A DNA stretch of 15,412 nt from Bacteroidetes bacterium QS_8_64_10. GTDB taxonomy: Bacteria; Bacteroidota; Rhodothermia; Rhodothermales; Salinibacteraceae. The first letter of the stretch is position 1; every line of letters starts with the position of its first letter. Made by a program: the position numbers and the translations under genes. Shown here one piece after another: positions 1 through 8,689 of the stretch. Below the pieces are notes generated by a model. That model was not told the origin of the DNA. It was given only the letters and a program-made list of their open reading frames with translations, and searched no databases. The stretch covers positions 1-15,412 of the forward strand of contig PXTQ01000095.1 in assembly GCA_003022505.1 (NCBI GenBank). Direction: 5' to 3'.

Positions 1-649
1 CCACCTTGTCGGTGCCGATCTCCAGCAGCGTCTCGTCCTGCTCGATCTCGTCACCGGGTGCCTTGTGCCACTCGATGACGGTGCCCTCGGTGATCGACTC
101 ACCCATCTTGGGCATTACGATCTCGGTCGTTTCGCCATCCGCATCACTCGTGTCAGGTTCGGACGCTTCTTCTTCACCGGTATCGTCTTCCGTCTCCTGA
201 GACGCGCCGCGGCGCGTCTCTACGGCGTCGTCTGCGGTGTCGTCGGATTCTTCGTCTGAATCTGCCGCCGCAACGTCATCGCCCTGAGACGCGGCATGCC
301 GCGTCTCTACGGTTTCCTGGACAGGTTCGTCATGGACTTCGGTTTCTTCGGCCTCGTCGGTATCCTCGGCGGGCGGGGCTTCGTCCGCACCGTCGCCGGC
401 GACTTCCGGCTCCGTCTCGATGACGGCGATCTGCGCGCCCACCTCGACGGTGTCGCCGGCCTCTACGAGCACCTCGTCCAGCACGCCCGCGTGCGGGGAG
501 GGCACCTCGGTGTCCACCTTGTCGGTGCCGATCTCCAGCAGCGTCTCGTCCTGCTCGATCTCGTCACCGGGTGCCTTGTGCCACTCGATGACGGTACCCT
601 CGGTGATGCTCTCGCCCATCTTGGGCATCTCTACGTCAACCTTTGCCAT
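1..649 (-). CDS. Dihydrolipoamide acyltransferase (E2) of a 2-oxo acid dehydrogenase complex, N-terminal part, cut by the window edge
   Basis: E2 carries acyl groups on lipoyl-lysine arms between the E1 and E3 subunits of a cytoplasmic 2-oxo acid dehydrogenase complex. The 216 visible residues, starting at the ATG at 649-647, hold one full lipoyl domain (about 4-78) beginning VEMPKMGESITEGTV, with the lipoylated lysine in GTDKVD at K44. An acidic Glu/Asp/Ala linker follows (about 79-175). A second lipoyl domain starts about residue 176 and is cut just after its lysine, K215. The peripheral-subunit-binding and catalytic domains lie outside the window, so pyruvate, 2-oxoglutarate and branched-chain substrates cannot be told apart and no symbol is given. 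The MPKMGESITEGTV start is common in E2 proteins of Bacteroidota-type bacteria. No strong Shine-Dalgarno site is visible. The gene lies 142 bases downstream of hppA on the same strand. The linker contains two palindromic inserts listed separately. Confidence 0.93.
   Translation of the reverse strand, partial: MAKVDVEMPKMGESITEGTVIEWHKAPGDEIEQDETLLEIGTDKVDTEVPSPHAGVLDEVLVEAGDTVEVGAQIAVIETEPEVAGDGADEAPPAEDTDEAEETEVHDEPVQETVETRHAASQGDDVAAADSDEESDDTADDAVETRRGASQETEDDTGEEEASEPDTSDADGETTEIVMPKMGESITEGTVIEWHKAPGDEIEQDETLLEIGTDKV
196..225. repeat. Palindromic element copy 1, in frame within the E2 linker
   Basis: A perfect 22-bp palindrome at 199-220 has outer arms GAGACGCG and CGCGTCTC. It is flanked by CCT on the left and TACGG on the right, exactly as in copy 2. 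On the minus strand it is translated VETRRGASQ, basic residues in an otherwise acidic linker. The shared flanks and variable six-base centre suggest a dispersed small repeat rather than chance. Confidence 0.8.
283..312. repeat. Palindromic element copy 2, in frame within the E2 linker
   Basis: A perfect 22-bp palindrome at 286-307 has the same eight-base outer arms as copy 1, a different six-base centre (GCATGC), and the same CCT and TACGG flanks. It lies 87 bases (29 codons) from copy 1 and is translated VETRHAASQ on the minus strand. Confidence 0.8.
514..627. repeat. Direct repeat encoding the start of a lipoyl domain (other copy at 1-114)
   Basis: Bases 514-595 are identical to bases 1-82. 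The next 32 bases differ at only a few positions around the codons for the GESI segment. The offset is 513 bases (171 codons), so both copies are in frame. Lipoyl domains are often duplicated in E2 proteins, but identity at synonymous positions points to recent duplication or ongoing gene conversion. Confidence 0.9.
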
Positions 650-732
650 AGGTCGTCGCCTGGTCTACACTTTGTGATATGATGAGCGCGCTTCTGTGGT
701 AACGTCGCAGTCTCACAAAAGTTGGCAGGAAC

Positions 733-788
733 GGAGGATAGGAAGATAGGATGATTGGAAGTATCCAACATCCTATCACCCTCCTATC
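733..788. repeat. Octamer-period tract forming a hairpin between hppA and the E2 gene
   Basis: Seven consecutive 8-base units run from 733 to 788, the first two being GGAGGATA and GGAAGATA. The tract turns round at its middle, so the second half is the approximate reverse complement of the first. Bases 745-759 pair with 764-777 (14 base pairs, one bulged A at 754, four-base loop). It lies immediately downstream of the hppA stop on the minus strand and could act as a terminator or RNA-end hairpin, but no clear U-run follows. Confidence 0.6.
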
Positions 789-791
789 GTT

Positions 792-2576
<1,785 letters not shown>

Positions 2577-3229
2577 GACGCTCAGGCCCCGCGGCCTGCG
2601 TGGTGCGCACGTTCGCCTGCGTGGCCACGTTCATGCCGATGTAACCGGCCAAGCCGGAACAGAACGCGCCAACGATGAACGCCACGGCCACCAGCCACGA
2701 CGAGTCGGAACGCCCGAACTGATAGGCAAGGCCCAGGATAACGGCGACCACCACGACGAAGATAACCAGCACGCGATACTCGCGGTTCAGGAAGGTGCGC
2801 GCGCCCTCGGCGATGGAGTCGGACAGCTCGCGCATCACGTCGGTGCCGGTGTCCTGCCGGTCAATCCAGCGGGTGCGAGAAAAGGCGTAAAGCAGCGCCA
2901 CCAGTCCGATGACGGGAACGAGAATCGAAATTAGCGTAGCGTTCATGAGGTTCGTTGTGTGTAAAGCTGTTTGGATGAAAAATCGGGGAGGTTAAGGCCT
3001 GGATCCGCACGTTTTGCAAACGAGCGACGGACGACGGTGGATAAAAACGCGCGGGTCGTCTGTCGCCGGTGGTCGCTCATCCGAAGTTCGCGCGGATCGA
3101 CGGGACCTCCAAATTACAAACAAAGGAGGCGGGCCAATAGAGAAGTTGTTAAGGTAGCGGGACCGCCCCGTGATTGGAAACGCTTAACGCATTATTCGTT
3201 CGAGGGCGGCACTTGCCCTGCTGTTTCTT

Positions 3230-5524
3230 TCACTCGGCTTTTCCGCCTCTCGCCACGCCAGCGCGGTGCGGTTCGCCGACGACGCGAAAGGAAGCCTCGA
3301 TGACGTCCCGCGAACTTCCTCCAGCGAAAACCTTGAAGTAACCCGGCTCGACGACGTACTCGCCATTCCGGTTGTAGAACGCGAGGTCCTCCGGCCCCAG
3401 TGTTATTGTCACTGTCTCGACCTCACCCGGCTCCAGGTGGATGCGCCGAAAGCCCCGCAGCTCTTTGACCGGGCGTGTGACGCTCGCCACCGAATCGCGC
3501 ACGTAGAACTGCACGATTTCGTCACCGGCCCGTTCCCCCGTGTTGGTCACGTCCACGCTCACGCCGACCTCGCCGGACGCCTCGACGCGCTCCGTGCTCA
3601 CCCGAAGGTCGTCATACGCAAACGTCGTGTAGCTCAGCCCGTGCCCGAACGGATAGAGCGGCGTCCACGGCGTATTCAGATACCGGGAGGTGTAATCCTT
3701 CTCGGCGGGCGGGCGGCCCGTGTTCTTGTGATTGTAATAGATGGGCACCTGCCCGACGTTGCGCGGGAACGTCACCGGCAGGCTCCCCGCCGGGTTGTAG
3801 TCCCCGAAGAGCACGTCGGCCACCGCGTTCCCCATCTCGGTGCCGAGGTGCCACGTCTCCAGAATGGCGGGCACGTTGTCGTCGAGCCAGCTGACCGCCA
3901 GCGGGCGACCGTTCGTGAGGACGGCCACCGTCGGCGTGCCCGTCTGGTAGACTTTTTTCGCCAGGGCGCGTTGCACGCCCGGCAGGTCGATGCTCGTGCG
4001 GCTGGCGGCCTCGCCGCTCATGTCGTAGCTCTCGCCCAGCACCAGCACCGCAACCTCCGCCTCGCGGGCCAGCGCCGCCGCCTCGTCGAATCCGGCCTTG
4101 CTCGTGCTCGTGACGCCTGCGCCCTTTGCGTAGCGCACCTCGGCGTCCGGCCCGGCCCCCCGGCGGATGCTTTCCAGGATCGTGACGGCGTCCTCGGCGC
4201 GGCCCGCCCCCGCCCACTCACCGAGCACCGACCGCCGGTCGACGGCCAGCGATCCGATGACGGCGATGGTGCCGGCATCTTTCGAGAGCGGAAGCAGATC
4301 GCCTTCGTTCTTGAGCAGCACGATGGACTCGCGGGCAACCCGTCGCGCGCTCCGGCGATGCTCGTCCGTCAGCGTGTTGGCGTCCTCGCGGTCCGGCTTG
4401 CAGTAGCGGTACGGATCCTCGAAGAGGCCCGCCCGGTGCTTGGCGCGGAGCACGCGCCGCACGGCCCGGTCGACCGTCTCTTCGTCGAGCCGCCCGTCCC
4501 GCGCGACCTCCGGGAGCACGTCGCCGTAGATGCCGCTCACCATGTCGACGTCGACGCCCGCGCGGAGCGCCTTCACGCCGGCCTCGGCTTTGCTGGCAGC
4601 AATGCCGTGCTGGATCAACTCGCGCACGCCCGTGTAGTCGCTCACGAGCAGGCCGTTCCAGCCCCACTCGTCACGGAGCACGCCGTTGATGAGACGATCA
4701 TGCGCGTGCATCGGGATGCCGTTCACTTCGTTGAAGGCGGCCATGACGCTCGCCGCGCCCGCGTCGGCGGCGGCCCGGAACGGCGGCAGGAAGACTTCGC
4801 GGAGCGTGCGCCTCGAAAGGTCCACGGTGTTGTAATCGCGCCCGGCCTGCGGCGCGCCGTAGGCCACGTAGTGCTTGGCCGTGGAAAGGAGCGTGCGCGG
4901 ATCGCTCAGGTCGTCGCCCTGAAAGCCTTCTACGCCGGCGCGCGCCATCACCGACGACAGGTACGGATCCTCGCCGAAGCTCTCCATGATGCGCCCCCAG
5001 CGCGGCTCGCGCGTCACGTCCAGCATGGGCGCAAACGTCCAATGCACGCCGGCAGCGGACGCCTCCATGGCGCCCACCCGCGCGGCGCGGCGCGCCATCG
5101 ACGGGTTCCAGCTACTCGCCATCGCCAGCGGCATCGGGAAGACCGTGCGGAAGCCGTGCACCACGTCGTAGGCAAACAGCAGCGGAATGCCGAGACGCGA
5201 CTCCTCGACGGCCATGCGCTGCAGGCGGCAGGTTTCTTCCGCGCCGTAGATGTTCAGAAACGACCCGACGGCCCCGTCTCGGATCAGCGCCTCCTGATCC
5301 GCGCTCGCCTCCGGCCCAGTGGTTGCCCACTGGCCCGTGTATTGCGCGAGCTGGCCCAGCTTCTCCTCAACGGTCATCTCCGCCAAGAGCGAGTCGATGC
5401 GCGTCGTTGACGCGGGTTGCCCTCGTGCGACAGGTGCGCTGATCGAGAGCGCCAGCAGCAGGCACGCCCCCCCTGCCGCGAGCAACAGCTTGCGCCCCGG
5501 CGAGACGGGTTCTTCCGGCGACAT
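3230..5524 (-). CDS. bglX: Secreted glycoside hydrolase family 3 beta-glucosidase (BglX type)
   Basis: GH3 enzymes of this type release glucose from the non-reducing ends of beta-glucosides and oligosaccharides, usually in the periplasm. From the ATG at 5524 the protein has 764 residues, close to E. coli BglX. A signal peptide (KLLLAAGGACLLLALSISAP, then ARGQ) is followed by the (beta/alpha)8 domain with EMTVEEKLGQL, FAPMLDVTREPRWGR, ESFGEDPYL, KHYVAYG and the nucleophile Asp296 in VSDYTG. Next come the alpha/beta sandwich (SIVLLKNEGDLLPL, VLVLGESYDMSGEA) and a C-terminal fibronectin-III-like domain (VTNTGERAGDEIVQFYV to the end). A GTG at 5548 in the same frame would add eight residues. I prefer the ATG because it gives a compact signal peptide, but neither start has a good ribosome-binding site. 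The gene lies 106 bases downstream of the iron permease with no functional link. Confidence 0.94.
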   Translation of the reverse strand: MSPEEPVSPGRKLLLAAGGACLLLALSISAPVARGQPASTTRIDSLLAEMTVEEKLGQLAQYTGQWATTGPEASADQEALIRDGAVGSFLNIYGAEETCRLQRMAVEESRLGIPLLFAYDVVHGFRTVFPMPLAMASSWNPSMARRAARVGAMEASAAGVHWTFAPMLDVTREPRWGRIMESFGEDPYLSSVMARAGVEGFQGDDLSDPRTLLSTAKHYVAYGAPQAGRDYNTVDLSRRTLREVFLPPFRAAADAGAASVMAAFNEVNGIPMHAHDRLINGVLRDEWGWNGLLVSDYTGVRELIQHGIAASKAEAGVKALRAGVDVDMVSGIYGDVLPEVARDGRLDEETVDRAVRRVLRAKHRAGLFEDPYRYCKPDREDANTLTDEHRRSARRVARESIVLLKNEGDLLPLSKDAGTIAVIGSLAVDRRSVLGEWAGAGRAEDAVTILESIRRGAGPDAEVRYAKGAGVTSTSKAGFDEAAALAREAEVAVLVLGESYDMSGEAASRTSIDLPGVQRALAKKVYQTGTPTVAVLTNGRPLAVSWLDDNVPAILETWHLGTEMGNAVADVLFGDYNPAGSLPVTFPRNVGQVPIYYNHKNTGRPPAEKDYTSRYLNTPWTPLYPFGHGLSYTTFAYDDLRVSTERVEASGEVGVSVDVTNTGERAGDEIVQFYVRDSVASVTRPVKELRGFRRIHLEPGEVETVTITLGPEDLAFYNRNGEYVVEPGYFKVFAGGSSRDVIEASFRVVGEPHRAGVARGGKAE

Positions 5525-5596
5525 TCCGGGCTGCGGTAAAAAGGTCACGGTAGGTCTTTGAGTTGCTTGCAGAAATAGAATAAGTCTTCAACCACC

Positions 5597-5623
5597 ATCT
5601 TCGCGTGCTCTGCGACCTCTGCG
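5597..5623. repeat. Short nonamer-period tract between the permease gene and bglX
   Basis: On the minus strand three 9-base units follow each other: CGCAGAGGT, CGCAGAGCA and a third beginning CGCGAAG. This is the only spacer tract here with a period of nine. Three degenerate units are weak evidence alone; the other spacers make it more credible. Confidence 0.4.
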
Positions 5624-5630
5624 GTAAATG

Positions 5631-6995
5631 TTAGCCTTCCTCGCGTTCCTGCGCGAGCAAAACGCCCACGAAGGCGGCGGCGAAGGCCATCGTGAGCAGC
5701 GCGTAGGGCGCGGCCTGGCCAAAGAGCGCCTCGCGGGCGTAGCTCCACGTGCCGAGAGCCAGCGTCTCGAAACCCGGTGGTGCCAGCAAAAACGTCAGCG
5801 GCAGTTCTTTCATCGCGGACAGAAACACAAACGCGATGCTTACGAGCAGGCCGCGCCGCAAGAGCGGCAGCGTCACTTCGCCGAAGGCGCGCAGCCGCGA
5901 GCGGCCCATCGAGCGAGCGGCCTCTTCGAGATGCGGCGGCGCTTGGTAGAGCGCGCTGCGCACCGGCCCGATGGCTTCGGCCAGGAAGTGCAGCGCGTAG
6001 GCGACGACGAGCAGGCCGAGCGTCTGGTAGAACGCGGGTGTGACGCGGAGCGAGAAGAAGATGAGCGCCAGGGCGAAGGCGAGCGGCGGCAGCGCGTAGC
6101 CGAAGTAGGCGGCGCGCTCCATCAGGCGGCTCGCGGCGGTGGGGCGGCGCACGCTGCGGTAGGTAAGCGGCAGCGCGAGCGCGGCAGCGAGCACGGCGGC
6201 GGGCGCGGAGGCCGAGACGCTTGCGCCCAGCGCTTCGGCGAGACCCGCCCAGTCGGGTGCGTGATTGCCGGCCCAGAACAGCACGGTGCCTACCGGCAGG
6301 CCCACGCTGGCGAGGCCCACGAGCACCAGGAAGCCGTACGCGACCCAGCGCCACGCGCCGAGCCGCACCGGGCGCTTTTGGCGACGCGCACCGCTGCCGG
6401 CGCGGTGGTACAGCAGGCCGCGCAGGAGTCGCGCCTCCACCACGAGCACGCTCGCCGTCAGCGCCAGCAGCATGAGCGCGAGCCACGCAGCGTAGACCCC
6501 CTCGTAGCTTACGGCGTACTGTAAATACAGGGCATAGCTAAACGTCTCGAAGCGCATGAGCGACACGACGCCGAAGTCGCCCAGCACGTGCAGCCCGATG
6601 AGCAGGCCGCCGGCCAGAAAGGCGGGGCGCAGCTGCGGCAGTGTGATGCGCCGAAACGCCTGCCACGGGCCGAAGCCGAGCGCGCGTCCGGCTTCTTCGA
6701 GCGCGGGATCGAGGCCGGCGAGCGCGGCACGCAGGTTCAGGAACAGATACGGGAACGTGCTGAACGTGAGCGCCAGGAGCGCGCCGGTGTAGCCGCTGAG
6801 CGGCGGCCATCCGACGCCCAGCTCCGCCAGTGCGCCGCGCGGTCCGGTAGCGCCCAGCAGCGCGTAGGCCATCACGTAGCCGGGCACAGCCAGCGGCAAG
6901 ACGCCCAAGAGCGCGAAGAAGCGCCGCCCTCGGATGTCGGCGCGCGTGGTAAGCCACGCCAGCGGAACGGCAATGAGCGCGCTCGCGGTCAGCAC
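5631..6995 (-). CDS. fbpB: Ferric iron ABC transporter permease, FbpB/SfuB type, main part
   Basis: FbpB permeases carry two fused six-helix halves that move Fe3+ from the binding protein through the inner membrane. Both halves are visible. The first resumes at LTASALIAVPLAWLTTRADI and contains an ATPase-contacting EAA loop (EEAGRALGFGPWQAFRRITL). The second contains a matching loop near residues 353-378 (EEAARSMGRSRLRAFGEVTL) followed by KELPLTFLLAP, typical of the iron branch of the family. The two halves are joined around VGSGARRQKRPVRLG-like sequence (here AGSGARRQKRPVRLG). The GTG at 6995 is only the first possible start in this frame; the natural N-terminus is in another frame just upstream. 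The gene follows the binding-protein gene on the same strand, and no fbpC ATPase gene follows it. Confidence 0.9.
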   Translation of the reverse strand: MLTASALIAVPLAWLTTRADIRGRRFFALLGVLPLAVPGYVMAYALLGATGPRGALAELGVGWPPLSGYTGALLALTFSTFPYLFLNLRAALAGLDPALEEAGRALGFGPWQAFRRITLPQLRPAFLAGGLLIGLHVLGDFGVVSLMRFETFSYALYLQYAVSYEGVYAAWLALMLLALTASVLVVEARLLRGLLYHRAGSGARRQKRPVRLGAWRWVAYGFLVLVGLASVGLPVGTVLFWAGNHAPDWAGLAEALGASVSASAPAAVLAAALALPLTYRSVRRPTAASRLMERAAYFGYALPPLAFALALIFFSLRVTPAFYQTLGLLVVAYALHFLAEAIGPVRSALYQAPPHLEEAARSMGRSRLRAFGEVTLPLLRRGLLVSIAFVFLSAMKELPLTFLLAPPGFETLALGTWSYAREALFGQAAPYALLTMAFAAAFVGVLLAQEREEG

Positions 6996-7285
6996 GCCGG
7001 CAGCCAGCTGTTGCCCAACAGCCGCAGGTTGCGCACCCGGAAGACGATTGCGCCCAGCTCAGCCGCCTCCGCCTCCAAGGCGCGCAACGCGAGATACCCC
7101 ATCGGAGCACCCACACCCGCCATGACGACGAGCGCCGGCACGACGTACCACCAATCGGATAGGAGTCTACGAGTCGATGAGTCTAAGAGACTATGAGTCT
7201 GAGAATCTACGGGGCTACGCGAGTTTTGGGACTGGCGCTGCTCCGAGTCTTCGGATTTCGGCTTCTCGATCCTTCGTTCGTGCAT
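6989..7285 (-). pseudogene. fbpB: N-terminal part of the iron permease, out of frame with the main part
   Basis: This frame reads WWYVVPALVVMAGVGAPMGY, the first helix, then FRVRNLRLLGNS. Family members continue with a stretch like LLLAAGV. The frame instead ends in WLPAC-stop at 6989-6991, while a different frame continues LAAGVLTAS from about 7006. Aligned to the family spacing, the site lacks 1 or 7 bases. It lies beside GCTGTTG/CAACAGC (7007-7013 and 7016-7022), a 7-bp inverted repeat. I place the start at the ATG at 7285 (MHERRIEKPKSED); the first ~35 residues are not family-like and are partly translated from the octamer tract at 7161-7208. The frameshift may be real or a sequencing error. 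Confidence 0.75.
7161..7208. repeat. Octamer-period tract at the permease N-terminus
   Basis: Six units of exactly eight bases run 7161-7208, for example AGGAGTCT, ACGAGTCG and, at 7193, ATGAGTCT. GAGTCT or a one-base variant recurs in each unit. On the minus strand the tract is open in the permease N-terminal frame and reads as Ser/Leu/Asp/Arg-rich sequence (SLLDSSTRRLLSD), so it may be translated. Confidence 0.7.
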
Positions 7286-7349
7286 TATACATCGCCAACA
7301 GACTGGTTTCTGAATGACATTCCAGTCGAAAAGGGTACAGCGCAACCGG

Positions 7350-7381
7350 CCCGGCATCCTTACGCAATACGAATGCCTGGG
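7350..7381. terminator. Hairpin between the binding-protein and permease genes, with a TTACGCAATACG loop
   Basis: CCCGGCAT (7350-7357) pairs with ATGCC-T-GGG (7373-7381) with one bulge, closing a 15-base loop that carries TTACGCAATACG, the word of the heptamer tracts elsewhere. It lies 45-76 bases downstream of the binding-protein stop and could terminate or attenuate transcription between the two genes. No U-run follows, so the terminator call is tentative. Confidence 0.35.
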
Positions 7382-7425
7382 CGAAGCACCGTCGTTTCGG
7401 ATAGCGATGCAAGCGCCGAAAACGC

Positions 7426-8532
7426 TTATAGCAGCCCCTCCTCCCGCATCAGGCTGAGCGTCGGGTCCATGTTGCGCAGCTTCTCGTAGTCGAACTGCGG
7501 GCTGAGGCGCATTGCCTGATCGACGGGCAGGAAGCGATCCGGCAGCGTGCCGGCGGACCGAGTGACGGGGTATTCGTTCACTTGCTGCGCGGCGAACTGC
7601 TGTGCCTCCTTCGAGAGCAGGAAGCTCAAAAACCGAAGCGCCTTCTTCTGCTGCCGGCTCGCCTGCAAGACGCCGGCCCCCGTCACGAGCGCCAGGTTGC
7701 CCGCGTCGCCGGTCTCAAAGTGATGTGTGGCGACGGGCGCGTCGGGCTGCTGCGATTCACCCTTCTTCTCTTCCTCGCGCTCCTCTTCTTCCTCACCGCC
7801 TTCGTACTCGCCCTCGCCGCCGCCGTGCTTGAGGCGCTGCACGTAATAATGGTTCGTCAGCGCCACGTCGAGTTCGCCGTCGGCCAGATCTAAGATCATC
7901 GGCGTGTTGGAGGTGTAGGACTCCGGGTTGAGTTGCTGCATCTGCCGGAGCCAGGTGCGCGTCGAGTCGGGCCCGTACTTCGAGCGCATCGCCGTCAAAA
8001 AGTCCTGAAAGCTCGAATACGCGGGCGTCCATCCGATGCGGCCCTCGAACTGCTCCGCGTTGCGAAGCTCCCACACCGACGACGGCAGTTCGGTAGAATC
8101 TACGGCGTTCGTGTTGTAAGCCAGCACCCGGAAGCGCGCTGTGACGGGCACCCACTGGTTGCCCTCCGGCGCATATGAGGCGGGCCGGCGCATGATCGAG
8201 TCGGGCAGGCTGGTCAGCATGCCGGTCTCGGAGGCGGTGCCGAGCGCGCCCGTCGTGTTCGCCCAGAACAGGTCGGCATCGCTCTGCTCGCCTTCCTCGC
8301 GGAGCGCATTCACGAGTTGCGCGTCTTTGCCGTAGCGCAGGTTCACCGGAAAGTCAGCCTGCTCTTCAAAGCGCTCCACCAGTCCTTCCACGAGCGCCTG
8401 GCTGCGCCCGGAATAGACGGTCAGCGGCTCGCTGCTGCCTTGCGATGACTCCGACCCGCCGCACGCTGCGAGCACGAGGGAGAGGATGAGAACGGTGACG
8501 GCGAAAGAGGTAGTGCGGATTGCTGCGTTCAT
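7426..8532 (-). CDS. fbpA: Ferric iron-binding lipoprotein of an ABC importer (FbpA/FutA type)
   Basis: The protein captures Fe3+ outside the inner membrane and delivers it to the FbpB permease. From the ATG at 8532 it has 368 residues with a lipoprotein signal ending LVLAAC (Cys24), so it is membrane-anchored. The ATG 90 bases upstream in the same frame (8622) is rejected because it would bury this signal. Family motifs include LTVYSGRSQALVEGLVERFE, RYGKDAQLVNAL, ADLFWANTTGALG, GRIGWTPAYSSFQDFLTAMR and LTNHYYVQRLK. Tyr229-Tyr230 match the tyrosine pair that coordinates iron in FbpA proteins. Straight after these is an insertion of about 24 residues (237-260), almost all Gly, Glu, Arg and Lys, absent from typical members. 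The gene sits between a second binding-protein gene and the permease gene, all on one strand. Confidence 0.92.
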   Translation of the reverse strand: MNAAIRTTSFAVTVLILSLVLAACGGSESSQGSSEPLTVYSGRSQALVEGLVERFEEQADFPVNLRYGKDAQLVNALREEGEQSDADLFWANTTGALGTASETGMLTSLPDSIMRRPASYAPEGNQWVPVTARFRVLAYNTNAVDSTELPSSVWELRNAEQFEGRIGWTPAYSSFQDFLTAMRSKYGPDSTRTWLRQMQQLNPESYTSNTPMILDLADGELDVALTNHYYVQRLKHGGGEGEYEGGEEEEEREEEKKGESQQPDAPVATHHFETGDAGNLALVTGAGVLQASRQQKKALRFLSFLLSKEAQQFAAQQVNEYPVTRSAGTLPDRFLPVDQAMRLSPQFDYEKLRNMDPTLSLMREEGLL

Positions 8533-8556
8533 GAAAACGTGGTAGCCTGACAAAGG

Positions 8557-8588
8557 GAATGGATGAGAGGAAGAATGAACGAAAGGAA
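8557..8588. repeat. Octamer-period tract upstream of the first binding-protein gene
   Basis: Four 8-base units run 8557-8588, beginning GAATGGAT and GAGAGGAA. All start with GA and are purine-rich on the plus strand, hence pyrimidine-rich in the leader of the minus-strand binding-protein gene. A heptamer tract follows at 8603. Confidence 0.55.
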
Positions 8589-8602
8589 AAACGACATACC
8601 TG

Positions 8603-8630
8603 ACGCAATACGAAATACGCAATACGCACG
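8603..8630. repeat. Heptamer-period tract (ACGCAAT word)
   Basis: Four 7-base units run without a break: ACGCAAT, a one-base variant with A for C, ACGCAAT again and a last diverged unit. The word matches the heptamer tracts at 9841, 12097 and 12212. Confidence 0.65.
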
Positions 8631-8689
8631 TCCGAGCGAAGTTGAGTCGTCGCGGTTCCGCACTTCCGTCATGGAATAGAAAACCATGC

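Noticed and set aside
2577..2600. Programmed ribosomal frameshift in hppA
   Set aside because: About 20 family residues are missing at the junction, and no slippery heptamer is visible; a deletion or sequence error explains it better.
2947..3229. Additional small gene or promoter in the bglX/hppA spacer
   Set aside because: The only open frames there have no family resemblance, and no promoter matched well enough to the Bacteroidota -33/-7 or sigma-70 patterns to call.
3200..3232. Intrinsic terminator after bglX
   Set aside because: The AGGGC/GCCCT stem is only five pairs with no following U-run.
3266..5410. Long open frame of 714 codons on the plus strand, antisense to bglX
   Set aside because: It is the usual antisense shadow of a GC-rich gene: Arg/His/Val/Ala-rich, without domain motifs, while the minus strand encodes a complete GH3 enzyme.
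8533..8622. N-terminal extension of FbpA from the ATG at 8622
   Set aside because: The added residues come from the octamer/heptamer tracts and would sit before a complete lipoprotein signal starting at 8532.
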